Source of the DNA: an uncultured Actinomycetes bacterium
GTDB taxonomy: Bacteria; Actinomycetota; Actinomycetes; Mycobacteriales; Nakamurellaceae
DNA length: 64,000 bases
Reading direction: 5' to 3'
NCBI GenBank assembly: GCA_937926105.1
Contig: CALANS010000064.1
Coordinates: 1-64,000, forward strand
A model generated the notes under the pieces. It was not told the DNA's origin and did not search any database. It saw only the letters and a program-made list of their open reading frames with translations. Both the position numbers and the translations under genes were made by a program. Within the stretch, counting starts at the first letter, position 1. Each line of letters starts with the position of its first letter. Positions 26,348 through 34,592 of the stretch are shown in pieces.

Positions 26348-27399
26348 CGGTGATGGACGCGAACCTGTCGGGACTGTCGGATCTGGCGTTCGAGGGCGCC
26401 GCGGCCGGCTATCTGATGGCGCTGGTGTGCCACGCGGTGGAGACCGCCTCCCGCCGGGCGCGCCGGGTGGAGCCTGCCGCGGCGACGGCCGGCGTCCCCA
26501 TCGGGTCCGCGGCCGCGGCCCTAGGAGGGGCCTCGGCGGGTGCGGTCGGAAGCACCGCGGTGCTGGCCCCCCCGCTGAGCGGATCCGGGCAACCGGCCCC
26601 GGTCCGGCCGGCGCGGGTGCCGTTCGGGGAGCGGTTCGGCCGCGCCGCCGTCCTCGTCACCGCCATCGGGTTCGCCTGCCACGTGCTCGCGTTGGTGTTC
26701 CGGGGCCTCGCCGCGCAGCGGCCGCCGTGGGGCAACATGTACGAGTTCACGCTGATGATCACCGGGGCCGCGGTGGCCAGCTGGCTGATCGTGCTGTGGC
26801 GCGCCAAGGCCCGGCTGATGGGCATCTACGTGATGACGCCGATCGTGGTGCTGGTGTTCCTGGCCGGCACCGTGTTGTACACCCGGTCGGCGCCGCTGCT
26901 GCCGGTGCTGAACTCCTACTGGCTGATCATCCACGTGGCCGCGATCTCGCTGTCCTCCGGCGTGCTGATGCTGTCCGGGTTGGCCTCCGCCGCGTATCTG
27001 GTACGGGACCGGCACGATCGCCGGGTCGCCGCCGCCGGCAGTGCCGGAGGTGACGCCCCCGCCGGGGTCGTCACCAGGCTCCCGTCACTGGACAAGCTGG
27101 ACCGGATCGCCTACCGCAGCGCCATCGCGGCGTTTCCGTTCTACACGTTCGCGATCATGGCCGGTGCCATGTGGGCGGAGGTCGCCTGGGGCTCCTACTG
27201 GAGTTGGGACCCGAAGGAGACCGTGGCCCTGGTCAGCTGGGTGGTCTACGCCGGGTACCTGCACGCCCGGGCGACGGCGGGCTGGCGGGGTCGCCCCGCC
27301 GCGTGGATCAGTGTGGTGGGCCTGGCCACGATCATCTTCAACCTGTTCTTCGTGAACATGGTGATCTCCGGCCTGCACTCCTACGCCGGGCTGAACTAG
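26344..27399 (+). CDS. ccsB: Heme transport/lyase protein CcsB (CcsA family)
   Basis: This 351-residue multi-span protein starts at GTG 26344, overlapping the resB stop. The tryptophan-rich heme-handling WWD motif is intact (WGSYWSWDPKETVALVSW), and conserved histidines lie in the flanking helices (LIIHVAAISLS and the terminal GLHSYAGLN). It moves heme across the membrane and, with ResB, joins it to the CxxCH motif of cytochromes c. A Gly/Ala/Pro-rich cytoplasmic loop (residues about 40-95) sits between the first two helices and is specific to this protein. Confidence 0.94.
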   Translation: MTVMDANLSGLSDLAFEGAAAGYLMALVCHAVETASRRARRVEPAAATAGVPIGSAAAALGGASAGAVGSTAVLAPPLSGSGQPAPVRPARVPFGERFGRAAVLVTAIGFACHVLALVFRGLAAQRPPWGNMYEFTLMITGAAVASWLIVLWRAKARLMGIYVMTPIVVLVFLAGTVLYTRSAPLLPVLNSYWLIIHVAAISLSSGVLMLSGLASAAYLVRDRHDRRVAAAGSAGGDAPAGVVTRLPSLDKLDRIAYRSAIAAFPFYTFAIMAGAMWAEVAWGSYWSWDPKETVALVSWVVYAGYLHARATAGWRGRPAAWISVVGLATIIFNLFFVNMVISGLHSYAGLN

Positions 27400-27405
27400 C
27401 CGATC

Positions 27406-27627
27406 TCAGCCGCTCTTGTCCTCGCCGCGCAGCCGCCGGTCGATCTCGGACAGGAACTCCGGATCGTCGTCCGGTGCGATGATGCGGGGTGGTGTGGGGC
27501 GCTGCGGCCGGGTAGGGCGTTGGCGCGGCGGCGGAAGCCCGTCCCCGGGCTCCCGGGTGGCTCCGATGCCCCGCCAGGCGAGCACGATCACCAGGATCGT
27601 CACGGCAAAGGCAACGATGAGGTACAT
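27406..27627 (-). CDS. Small single-helix membrane protein
   Basis: This 73-residue protein starts at ATG 27627 (GGGAGG about 7 bases upstream). One N-terminal membrane helix (YLIVAFAVTILVIVLAW) is followed by a cytosolic Pro/Arg-rich tail ending DDDPEFLSEIDRRLRGED, a conserved-looking acidic-basic helix. The function is unknown. It is convergent with ccsB, six bases apart. Confidence 0.75.
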   Translation of the reverse strand: MYLIVAFAVTILVIVLAWRGIGATREPGDGLPPPRQRPTRPQRPTPPRIIAPDDDPEFLSEIDRRLRGEDKSG

Positions 27628-27767
27628 CGGCCACCTCCCTTGTCGCCTTCAGCCTACGCAAGGCGCGGCACCTCGGTGACCGGGCGCCGGGAGGCCGGGC
27701 ACTGAGACACCGCGCACTGAGGCACCGGGCACTGGACGCTGGAGCGGCAGGGCACGGGGGCGAAATG

Positions 27768-27816
27768 CCACCGGCCCCCGGCCACCGCCCATAGGGCAGC
27801 GACCGGGGGCCGGTGG
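27768..27816 (-). terminator. Probable terminator hairpin of bldC
   Basis: CCACCGGCCCCCGG at 27768-27781 is a perfect 14-base inverted repeat of 27803-27816, with a 21-base loop. It begins ten bases after the bldC stop on the minus strand. It has no T-run, as is common for actinobacterial terminators. Confidence 0.65.
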
Positions 27817-27825
27817 GATCGGTGA

Positions 27826-28050
27826 TCAGGCGCTGACGTGGGTCGCCTCGACCGTGAGGTTCGCCAGCAGGCCACGAACCTCCGACTCGCGGAACCGGCG
27901 GTGCCCGCCCGGCGTGCGGATGGAGCCGATGCGTCCGGCTGACGCCCACCGCGTGACCGTCTTCGGATCCACGCGGAACATCAGCGCGACCTCGCCTGGG
28001 GTCAGCAATCGCTCCGTGGTTCCCGCGATCCCGGCAGTCTCAGTGCTCAC
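27826..28050 (-). CDS. bldC: BldC-family MerR-like DNA-binding regulator
   Basis: This 74-residue protein starts at GTG 28050 with GGAGGT nearby upstream. It is a single winged helix of MerR type: LLTPGEVALMFRVDPKTVTR, then WASAGRIGSIRTPGGHRRF, then RESEVRGLL. It lacks the coiled coil and effector domain of true MerR proteins. The sequence is close to Streptomyces BldC, which binds direct repeats cooperatively and times development. In a non-differentiating actinobacterium its targets are unknown. It has its own upstream promoter region and a downstream hairpin, so it is probably transcribed alone. Confidence 0.92.
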   Translation of the reverse strand: MSTETAGIAGTTERLLTPGEVALMFRVDPKTVTRWASAGRIGSIRTPGGHRRFRESEVRGLLANLTVEATHVSA

Positions 28051-28447
28051 GTGCCACCTCCTGTATAGGGCCCCGACTGGGCTGACCCCCGACCGGTGTC
28101 AGGCGTCCTGACCATTGTGCGCCATTCCTACCCGGTTACTCGAATCCTATCCTGCGAGTAATGAGACGATAAAGAATGATAGGACTGTATTGTCTGTCTT
28201 TACGATACATCCCTCGGAGGTGGGTCGCGTCATCACACCCAAAAGGGAGATGATGGACACGAATGCCCGCTCTATCGACGCATTGCGATGAATATTACCG
28301 GAGTCTCGGCGCATCGTCACCCGTTCGGTCGCATAGTGCACAGTAGTCGTTGACCTGACCCTCACATCCGGCGGTCAGAGGTCGGATCGCACCCTGGTTA
28401 CCATGCCCACGCGGGGCGGCGTTCCCCGCCAGGCGGTGGGAGGTCGC
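28051..28447. promoter_or_regulatory. AT-rich divergent region between bldC and an Lrp-type regulator
   Basis: This 397-base gap is clearly lower in GC (around half between 28130 and 28330) than its surroundings. A 72-codon minus-strand frame (28147-28365) crosses it but has no ribosome site or family resemblance. It must hold the bldC and Lrp promoters. I see no clean operator. Confidence 0.45.
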
Positions 28448-28939
28448 ATGGACGCGGTGGATCGGCAGCTGGTGGATGCGCTGCGCGCCGACGGCCGAGC
28501 GAGCTATGCGGAACTGGCGCGAGCGGTGGGACTGTCCTCCTCGGCGGTTCACGAGCGGGTCACCAAGCTGGAGGCGGGCGGGACCATTCGGGGATACCGG
28601 GCGGTCGTCGACCCCGGGACGCTGGGCCTGGGCGTGACGGCACTGATCGGCATTCAGCCGGGCGAATTCGGCCGGGACGACGTGATCGCCGCGGCGCTGG
28701 AGGGCATGCCCGAAGTCGAGAGCTGCTACAGCGTGGCAGGTGACGAGGCGTTCATCGTGGTCGTGCGGGTGGCCAGTGTCGACGACCTGCACCTGTGCCT
28801 GGGACGGCTGCGCGCCATCGACGGGGTCGCCCGCACCCGGACCACGGTCGTGCTGGCCACCCGCTTCGAGGCACGTCCGGCCGGACGGGGCCCCTCGGGC
28901 GACCCGGCTGACGCTCCGCCGGCATACCCGTCGGCGTGA
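28448..28939 (+). CDS. Lrp/AsnC family transcriptional regulator
   Basis: This 163-residue protein starts at ATG 28448 (GGGAGG upstream). It has the AsnC-type helix-turn-helix (DAVDRQLVDALRADGRASYA, then VGLSSSAVHERVTKLEAGG) and the RAM ligand-binding domain (LGVTALIGIQPGEFG, then EGMPEVESCYSVAGDEAFI, then LHLCLGRLRAIDGVARTRT). Such proteins sense amino acids or related small molecules and form octamers. The target genes are unknown. The last 20 residues are a Pro/Ala tail. A small membrane-protein gene follows 15 bases later. Confidence 0.9.
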   Translation: MDAVDRQLVDALRADGRASYAELARAVGLSSSAVHERVTKLEAGGTIRGYRAVVDPGTLGLGVTALIGIQPGEFGRDDVIAAALEGMPEVESCYSVAGDEAFIVVVRVASVDDLHLCLGRLRAIDGVARTRTTVVLATRFEARPAGRGPSGDPADAPPAYPSA

Positions 28940-28954
28940 CTACGCTGGGATCTC

Positions 28955-29284
28955 GTGGACGAGCAGCACCAGGATGCGGCCGGCGGTGCAGCGGCGGGAC
29001 CGGCACCGACGGTAGACCGGGGCCGGCTGCTGCGGGCCATCGCCATCTACACCGCGATCCGGCTGGGTCTGATGGCGGTGCTGACCGTTGCGCTGATGTG
29101 GGTGATGCCGCTGATCGTGGCGCTTGCGTTCGCCGTGGTGTTGCAACTGCCGCTGTCGCTGCTGCTGTTTCCTCGGCAACGTCACGAATTGACCGGGGCG
29201 CTCGCCCAGGCGAAGGCCCGTCGTTCCGCCGAGCGGGACCGGTTGCGGGCCGCGCTGACCGGCGAAACGTCCGACGAGGCCTGA
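28955..29284 (+). CDS. DUF4229-like two-helix membrane protein
   Basis: This 109-residue protein starts at GTG 28955. It has a polar N-terminus, two closely spaced membrane helices (IAIYTAIRLGLMAVLTVALMW and LIVALAFAVVLQLPLSLLLF) and a basic helical tail (RQRHELTGALAQAKARRSAE). This layout is typical of DUF4229 proteins found beside the menaquinone genes in actinobacteria. No biochemical role is known. Confidence 0.75.
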   Translation: MDEQHQDAAGGAAAGPAPTVDRGRLLRAIAIYTAIRLGLMAVLTVALMWVMPLIVALAFAVVLQLPLSLLLFPRQRHELTGALAQAKARRSAERDRLRAALTGETSDEA

Positions 29285-29312
29285 CCTACGGGCCGCCCTC
29301 GGGTGGCGCTGA

Positions 29313-30716
29313 TCAGCCGCCGGGCCGTACCGCCAGATGCGTCAGGTATGGCACGTTCACGATGCCCACCCCCGTGCCGCGCTTCAGATCCGGCGCGACC
29401 GCCTCGATGTCGGTGCCCCCGGTGGCCACCAGCAGCCAGGAGGAGTCCGGCAGCCAGGCCAGCGACGCCGCCCCGGACCGCGGGTTGGGGGTGATCCAGC
29501 GCACCAGGGTGGACGTGTGACTGACCAGGTTGACCAGCACCAACGCGGAGACCGGCGCATCCCCCGGTGGCGGTGCCCCCGGCGGTGGTGCCGGCTGCAC
29601 CGCGAGCGCCGCATGGCGGCCGTCCGGGGCGAGCGCCCCGCCCAGCACGGTGCCCTGATCGACCGGCAGCGTCACGCTGCCGATCGGCTGCCCGTCTCGC
29701 CCGACATAGCGCAACGGGCAGCGCTGGTCGGCGCCGCAGGTCCGGTAGAGGTAACCCGTGGGGCCGGCGGCGATCAGCTGCCCGGTGCCGATCTCGGTGG
29801 TCGTCGGCGCGGTGCGCGCTGGTCCCGGGCCGGTGGGCGGGTCGTCGGCCAGCGCCACGATCCGACCGTTGGATCGGACCACCACGATCCCCCCGGCACC
29901 GTCGGAGTACGGGAAGCCGGCGTCGGGGCCGAGTGTGATGCTCCTGCCCAGGTCTCGGCCGGACTCGTCCACCAGCGTCATTGTCGTGACGTCCGACCGC
30001 CCGCCGGCCGCCGTCCATACGCTGCCTGGCACGGGGCCCGGCAGCGCCGGGCCACCGTCGGCCAGCCGGCCGGGCAGCGGGCCCGGCGGTTGACCGTCGA
30101 TGACCTGGTAGCCGGGCACCCAGTCCAGCGGCCGGACGATCACCCCGTGTGGCTGGGCGATCACCGACACCGGCCCGGTGCTCTGCAGCGGGGGTAGCGG
30201 CGTGTCCACCTCGATGCCGGTGGCCAGGTCCAACCGCACCACGGTCGGCGGGTGGTGATCGGACCCCGGGCTGAAGCCGTACACCGTTACCTTCTCCTGC
30301 AGCCGGGCGAACGCGCCGGGCAGCGTGCGGGGGGTGTAGCCGGTCAGCGGGCCGGTTGACGCGCCGCCGAGGGCGGTGCGGGTGGCGAGTGCCGACGATG
30401 CCGCCGTATCGGTGACGGAAGAGGTGGCGGTGGCGCCCGATCCGGTGGGGTTCAGCGCGTGATCGGCGTCGGCGTCCCGCCCGGTCCGCCGGAGCACGGC
30501 GGTGACGGCGACCACCAACACCACCACGCCCAGCACGCCGAGCGCCCAGCGGGTCTGCAGCGGGCTACCCGGTGGCCGGCGGGCAGGGCGCGGCCCAGCG
30601 GACGTCCCCGGCCCGTCTGGCCCGCCCGGTCTGCCGGGCCCGCCCAGTCTGCCCGGGCCGCCCGGGCCGATGATTTCCGGCTGCACCCAGTCGGCCTCGT
30701 CACCGTCCTGACTCAC
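29313..30716 (-). CDS. Membrane-anchored protein with a predicted outside beta-propeller-like domain
   Basis: This 467-residue protein starts at GTG 30716, overlapping the stop of the upstream gene (GTGA). Residues 1-60 are a Gly/Pro-rich cytosolic region (GGPGRPGGPDGPGTSAG), and one membrane helix follows (WALGVLGVVVLVVAVTAVL). The outside part has repeated strand patterns (VTVYGFSPGSDHHPPTVVRL, GTGQLIAAGPTGYLYRTC, SLAWLPDSSWLLVATGG) consistent with a WD40-like or LpqB-type propeller. The function is unknown. It is coupled to the 209-residue protein before it and may be its membrane partner. Confidence 0.7.
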   Translation of the reverse strand: MSQDGDEADWVQPEIIGPGGPGRLGGPGRPGGPDGPGTSAGPRPARRPPGSPLQTRWALGVLGVVVLVVAVTAVLRRTGRDADADHALNPTGSGATATSSVTDTAASSALATRTALGGASTGPLTGYTPRTLPGAFARLQEKVTVYGFSPGSDHHPPTVVRLDLATGIEVDTPLPPLQSTGPVSVIAQPHGVIVRPLDWVPGYQVIDGQPPGPLPGRLADGGPALPGPVPGSVWTAAGGRSDVTTMTLVDESGRDLGRSITLGPDAGFPYSDGAGGIVVVRSNGRIVALADDPPTGPGPARTAPTTTEIGTGQLIAAGPTGYLYRTCGADQRCPLRYVGRDGQPIGSVTLPVDQGTVLGGALAPDGRHAALAVQPAPPPGAPPPGDAPVSALVLVNLVSHTSTLVRWITPNPRSGAASLAWLPDSSWLLVATGGTDIEAVAPDLKRGTGVGIVNVPYLTHLAVRPGG

Positions 30717-31342
30717 GCCAGCGCTCCGATCCGGCGGCGCAGCCAGTCGATGACGTTCTCGTCGTCCGCGATCAGGTGGTGGGTCAACAACAGATGCTGC
30801 TCGGAGAGCACCCAGGCATGCTTGGTCCGCACCCCGAGCACCGTCAGGCGCAGCTCGAACGGCCGGACCGGCCGCCGCAGATCCCGCTCCAGCGCCTCTA
30901 CCAGGCCGGTCAGCCGGCCCCCGGCCGCGAGGTGGTCCCGTTTGATGCGGGGGTCGTCGCCCACCCCCTCCGCCCAGGCCAGCGCCGTCTCGTGGTGATG
31001 CCGCAGCACCACCTGCAGGGCCGGCAGCCCGGCCAGCGCGTGGAACGCCGGACCGCGCAGTTCGGCGAGCGCCGCGTCGCCCAGCGGCAGCAGGTGCTGC
31101 CACCACAGCGCCCACTGCTCGGCGGCGGCGTCCCGGTCCAGGGCATCGGCAGCCAGCGGGAGGGCAGGATGCGTCGGGCGGCGGGCCCACACCGGCCAGG
31201 TCCGGGGCCCCGGCTCCAGGGCCGGGATCGGAGGGTCCAGGCGAACCGGCAGCTGCTCGACCTCGCGCAGGTACAACGCCAGGCGCAGCACCGTCGGCTC
31301 GTCGATGGTGATGCGCCAGGTGTCCCGCCCGGCAATGAACAT
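30713..31342 (-). CDS. Conserved hypothetical cytosolic protein
   Basis: This 209-residue protein starts at ATG 31342. It is soluble, with many Leu, Arg and Trp residues (DTWRITIDEPTVLRLALYLR, then WALWWQHLLPLGDAALAEL, then VLSEQHLLLTHHLIADDENV). No signal, membrane segment or known catalytic motif is visible. It overlaps the downstream membrane-anchored protein by four bases, so the two are probably made together. I do not recognise the family. Confidence 0.7.
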   Translation of the reverse strand: MFIAGRDTWRITIDEPTVLRLALYLREVEQLPVRLDPPIPALEPGPRTWPVWARRPTHPALPLAADALDRDAAAEQWALWWQHLLPLGDAALAELRGPAFHALAGLPALQVVLRHHHETALAWAEGVGDDPRIKRDHLAAGGRLTGLVEALERDLRRPVRPFELRLTVLGVRTKHAWVLSEQHLLLTHHLIADDENVIDWLRRRIGALA

Positions 31343-31392
31343 GCTCGTATCGTGCCAGCACTACGCCGGCGTGCCGAGTTTCTGATGGTGGC

Positions 31393-32274
31393 CTAGCGAT
31401 CCAGCAGCAGGCCGATGGCCAGCAGCACCGCGTAACAGAACTCGGTCAGCCCGGTGGCGCCCAGCACCCCGATCAGGTCGCGCCCCTTGGCACCGTGCAG
31501 CACCTGCCTGACCGGTTGCACCGCAAGCAGACCCGCCGCCAGCGCGATCAGGCACCACGGGTGGCGCATGCCGACCACGATCACCGCCAGGAACGCCGCG
31601 GCGACCATCAGCGCATACACCCGGCGGGTCAGCGGCCCGCCCAGCAGCACCGCCAGGGTGCGCTTGCCGGACGCGGCGTCGCTGTCGATGTCGCGCAGGT
31701 TGTTGGCCACCAGCAGCGCGCAGGCCAGCAGCCCGGTGCCGATGGCCAGCGCAATGGAGGTCAGCGAGACCCGGTGCGCCAGCACGAATGTGGTGCCCAG
31801 TACCGCGACCAGCCCGAAGAATACGAACACGAACAGCTCGCCGAAGCCGGCGTAGCCGTAGGGCCGCGGCCCGCCGGTGTAGAACCACGCGGCCAGGATG
31901 CAGGCGGCCCCCACCAGGATCAGCCACCACGCCGTCGCGATCGCCAACACCAGCCCGGCCGCGGCCGCCACCGTGAAGCAGCCGAGCGCCGCCGCGCGGA
32001 CCGTGCCAGCAGACGCCGCCCCGGAGCCCACCAGCCGGAACGGACCGATCCGGGTGTCACCGTCGGTGCCGCGCACACCGTCGGAGTAGTCGTTGGCGTA
32101 GTTGACGCCGACCTGCAGAGCCAGCGCCACGATCAGCGCCAGCACCGCCTTCCATGTCGAGAACGGCGCCAGTGCGGCACCGGCCCCGCATCCCACCACC
32201 ACCGGGGCGATCGCCGCGGGGAGGGTGCGCGGGCGCGCCGCGGACAGCCACTGCGCTGGTTCGGCCACGAGCAC
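31393..32274 (-). CDS. menA: 1,4-dihydroxy-2-naphthoate polyprenyltransferase
   Basis: This 293-residue integral membrane protein of the UbiA family has about eight helices. The first Asp-rich motif is NYANDYSDGVRGTD and the second lies in NNLRDIDSDAASGKRTLAV; both bind the magnesium-diphosphate of the prenyl donor. RPRTLPAAIAPVVVG opens the protein. MenA joins a polyprenyl chain to dihydroxynaphthoate, giving demethylmenaquinone. GTG 32274 is assigned, five bases after the menE stop; GTG 32268 is an alternative. The menE-menA pair reads toward lower coordinates. Confidence 0.93.
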   Translation of the reverse strand: MLVAEPAQWLSAARPRTLPAAIAPVVVGCGAGAALAPFSTWKAVLALIVALALQVGVNYANDYSDGVRGTDGDTRIGPFRLVGSGAASAGTVRAAALGCFTVAAAAGLVLAIATAWWLILVGAACILAAWFYTGGPRPYGYAGFGELFVFVFFGLVAVLGTTFVLAHRVSLTSIALAIGTGLLACALLVANNLRDIDSDAASGKRTLAVLLGGPLTRRVYALMVAAAFLAVIVVGMRHPWCLIALAAGLLAVQPVRQVLHGAKGRDLIGVLGATGLTEFCYAVLLAIGLLLDR

Positions 32275-32279
32275 TGACC

Positions 32280-33518
32280 CTAGCCGCCACCGGCCAGCCG
32301 GCGTGCCGTCACCCGGTCCGGCTTGCCGGAGGGGAGCATCGGGATGGCGTCGACCGGCAGCACCCGCCGGGGCCGATGGCTGGCCGGCAGCTGCGCCAGC
32401 GCGGCCCGCACGGCCGCCACGTCCCAGGGCCGGTCGGCCGCCACCACCGCCGTCACCGCCTGACCCCACTCCGGGTCCGGCGCGCCCACCACTACGGCCG
32501 CGCGCATGCCTGGCAGGTCCAGCAGCGCCGCCTCAACCACTGCCGGGGCGACCTTGACGCCGCCGGTGACGATGATGTCGTCCAGCCGGCCGGTGACGGT
32601 GACGACGGTCGCGGCGCCGGAGCCCCGCACCTGGCCGGAGTCGGCGGTGACGAAGCTACCGGGGATTGCGAAGGCGGGGTGGCGGGGCTGCCCCCGGTAA
32701 CCACGGGCGACCATGGGGCCGCTCAGCACCAGCGCCCCGGCGGGAGCCTCGGCGTCGGACGCCGTGTCGGCAATGCGGGCGGTGACGCCGTCCAGCGGCC
32801 GGCCGTCGTACACGCAGCCGCCGCAGGTCTCGGTCATCCCGTAGGTGGTGACGACGGGGATCCCGGTCTGCCGTGCCTGGGCCAGCAGCGCGGCCGGGGT
32901 GGCCGACCCGCCGACCAGGACCGCGTCGAACAGCTCCGCGGCCGCGGCGCTGGCCTCAGGGTCGGCCAACACCCGGCGCAGCTGGGTCGGCACCAGCGAC
33001 ACGTACCGGCGCGGGCCGGGCACGGCGCTCGCCGCGGCCAGGAAGCGCGCCGCGGTGAACGACTCGGCGGCGTTCAGCACCACCGGTTCGGTGCCGGCCG
33101 CGGCGGCGCGGAGCAGCACCTGCATTCCCGCGATGGACCAGGCCGGCAGCGCCAGCAACCAGCTACCGGGCCCGCCGAGCCTGGTTTCGGTGGCGGTGGC
33201 CGATGCGGCCAGCGCCCCCGCGTTCAGCAGCACTCCCTTGGGGGCGCCGGTGGACCCGGAGGTGGCGATCACCAGCGCGGTCGGATCAGCGTGCCCACCA
33301 TCAGCGGGCCCATCCTCGCCGGGGCCCAGCGGCTCGCCGGCGCCCAGGGTCCGGGCGATCTCCCCGGCCCGCGGGTCCTCTGCCGACAGCGGGAGCAGCA
33401 CCGGGCCGTCGCCGGTCAGCGCCCGAGCCAGGTCGGGCAGCAGCTCCAGGACGGCCGGTCCGGAGGGCACAGGCACCGACTGGACCAGGCGGGCGCTGGA
33501 CCGCGCTCGCAGCGTCAC
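32280..33518 (-). CDS. menE: o-succinylbenzoate-CoA ligase
   Basis: This protein of about 412 residues belongs to the adenylate-forming family. The phosphate loop is intact (VIATSGSTGAPKGVLL), as are the A5 motif (VVTTYGMTETCGG), the hinge DDIIVTGGVKVAP and the catalytic lysine (PMLPSGKPDRVT). MenE activates o-succinylbenzoate as its CoA thioester. It is shorter than typical ligases, as is usual for actinobacterial MenE. The start is uncertain: GTG 33518 or 33527 follows a weak AAGGGA site, while ATG 33572 would place coding sequence inside the inverted repeat at 33537-33590. It is separated from menB by about 85 bases and close-coupled to menA. Confidence 0.9.
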   Translation of the reverse strand: MTLRARSSARLVQSVPVPSGPAVLELLPDLARALTGDGPVLLPLSAEDPRAGEIARTLGAGEPLGPGEDGPADGGHADPTALVIATSGSTGAPKGVLLNAGALAASATATETRLGGPGSWLLALPAWSIAGMQVLLRAAAAGTEPVVLNAAESFTAARFLAAASAVPGPRRYVSLVPTQLRRVLADPEASAAAAELFDAVLVGGSATPAALLAQARQTGIPVVTTYGMTETCGGCVYDGRPLDGVTARIADTASDAEAPAGALVLSGPMVARGYRGQPRHPAFAIPGSFVTADSGQVRGSGAATVVTVTGRLDDIIVTGGVKVAPAVVEAALLDLPGMRAAVVVGAPDPEWGQAVTAVVAADRPWDVAAVRAALAQLPASHRPRRVLPVDAIPMLPSGKPDRVTARRLAGGG

Positions 33519-33536
33519 CGCCGCCACGATCCCTTG

Positions 33537-33590
33537 CGCGCTTGTGAGTCTGAGGTGGCGCCATATCGCCATGTAGGGCTCACAAGCGCG
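33537..33590. repeat. 12-bp inverted repeat in the menB-menE gap
   Basis: CGCGCTTGTGAG at 33537-33548 is a perfect inverted repeat of CTCACAAGCGCG at 33579-33590, with a 30-base loop. The arms contain TTGTGA and TCACAA, like Rex half-sites, but the spacing is not that of a Rex site. It could be an attenuator, terminator or operator for menE-menA. Confidence 0.6.
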
Positions 33591-33603
33591 GGAAACCGGG
33601 GGA

Positions 33604-34533
33604 TCAGAACGCCCACGGGTAGCCGCTGAAGTCGGGGGAGCGCTTTTGCAGGAATGCGTCCCGGCCCTCGGCCGCTTCGTCGGTGCCATACGCCAGCCGT
33701 GTCGCCTCCCCGGCGAACAGCTGCTGGCCGACCAGGCCGTCGTCGACGAGGTTGAACGCGTACTTGAGCATCCGCTGCGCCGTGGGGGACTTCGCGTTGA
33801 TCGCCGCCGCCCAGTCCAGCGCCGTGGATTCCAGCTCGGCGTGCGGCACCACCGCGTTGACCGCCCCCATCTGGTGCATCTGCTCAGCGGTGTACTCCCG
33901 GCCCAGGAAGAAGATCTCCCGGGCGAACTTCTGCCCGACCATGCGGGACAGGTATGCCGACCCGTAGCCCGCGTCGAACGAGCCCACGTCGGCGTCGGTC
34001 TGCTTGAACCGCGCGTGCTCGGCGCTGGCCAGCGTCAAATCGCACACCACGTGCAGCGAGTGCCCGCCGCCGGCCGCCCAACCCGGCACCACCGCGATGA
34101 CGATCTTCGGCATCATCCGGATCAGTCGCTGCACCTCCAGGATGTGCAGCCGCCCGGCCCGCGCGGGGTCGACCGTCTCGGCGGTCTCGCCGTCCGCATA
34201 CCGGTAGCCGTCCCGGCCCCGGATACGCTGGTCGCCTCCCGAGCAGAATGCCCACCCGCCGTCGCGTGGGCTCGGTCCATTGCCCGTCAGCAGCACGCAG
34301 CCGACATCGCTGGTCATCCGGGCGTGATCGAGTGCGGTGTACAGCTCGTCCACGGTGCGCGGCCGGAACGCGTTGCGCACCTCGGGGCGGTTGAAGGCGA
34401 TGCGCACCGTGGGAAGGTCCGTGCCGGCCTCCGGCCGGATCGCCCGGTGGTAGGTGATGTCGGACAGGCGCGCGAACTCGGGCCCTTCGACCGTGCGCCA
34501 CCGGGTCGGGTCGAAGATCGCATCGGTATTCAT
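33604..34533 (-). CDS. menB: 1,4-dihydroxy-2-naphthoyl-CoA synthase
   Basis: This 309-residue crotonase-fold protein starts at ATG 34533 with no strong ribosome site. The oxyanion-hole segments are visible (FCSGGDQRIRGRDGY and VVPGWAAGGGHSLHVVCDLT). The MenB-type tail FLQKRSPDFSGYPWAF contacts the active site of the neighbouring subunit. The active-site aspartate lies in DADVGSFDAGYGSAYL. It closes the second ring by a Dieckmann-type condensation of o-succinylbenzoyl-CoA. It is divergent from the MFS gene and upstream of menE-menA on the minus strand. Confidence 0.95.
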   Translation of the reverse strand: MNTDAIFDPTRWRTVEGPEFARLSDITYHRAIRPEAGTDLPTVRIAFNRPEVRNAFRPRTVDELYTALDHARMTSDVGCVLLTGNGPSPRDGGWAFCSGGDQRIRGRDGYRYADGETAETVDPARAGRLHILEVQRLIRMMPKIVIAVVPGWAAGGGHSLHVVCDLTLASAEHARFKQTDADVGSFDAGYGSAYLSRMVGQKFAREIFFLGREYTAEQMHQMGAVNAVVPHAELESTALDWAAAINAKSPTAQRMLKYAFNLVDDGLVGQQLFAGEATRLAYGTDEAAEGRDAFLQKRSPDFSGYPWAF

Positions 34534-34592
34534 GAGGCCAAGACTAGGAGGCCCCGGGACGGGTGCCGGAGGGCGCCGGGGAGGATGGCTGG

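Noticed and set aside
28147..28365. 72-codon minus-strand frame in the bldC-lrp gap
   Set aside because: There is no ribosome site, no family resemblance and an atypical base composition; it was kept only as part of the gap description.
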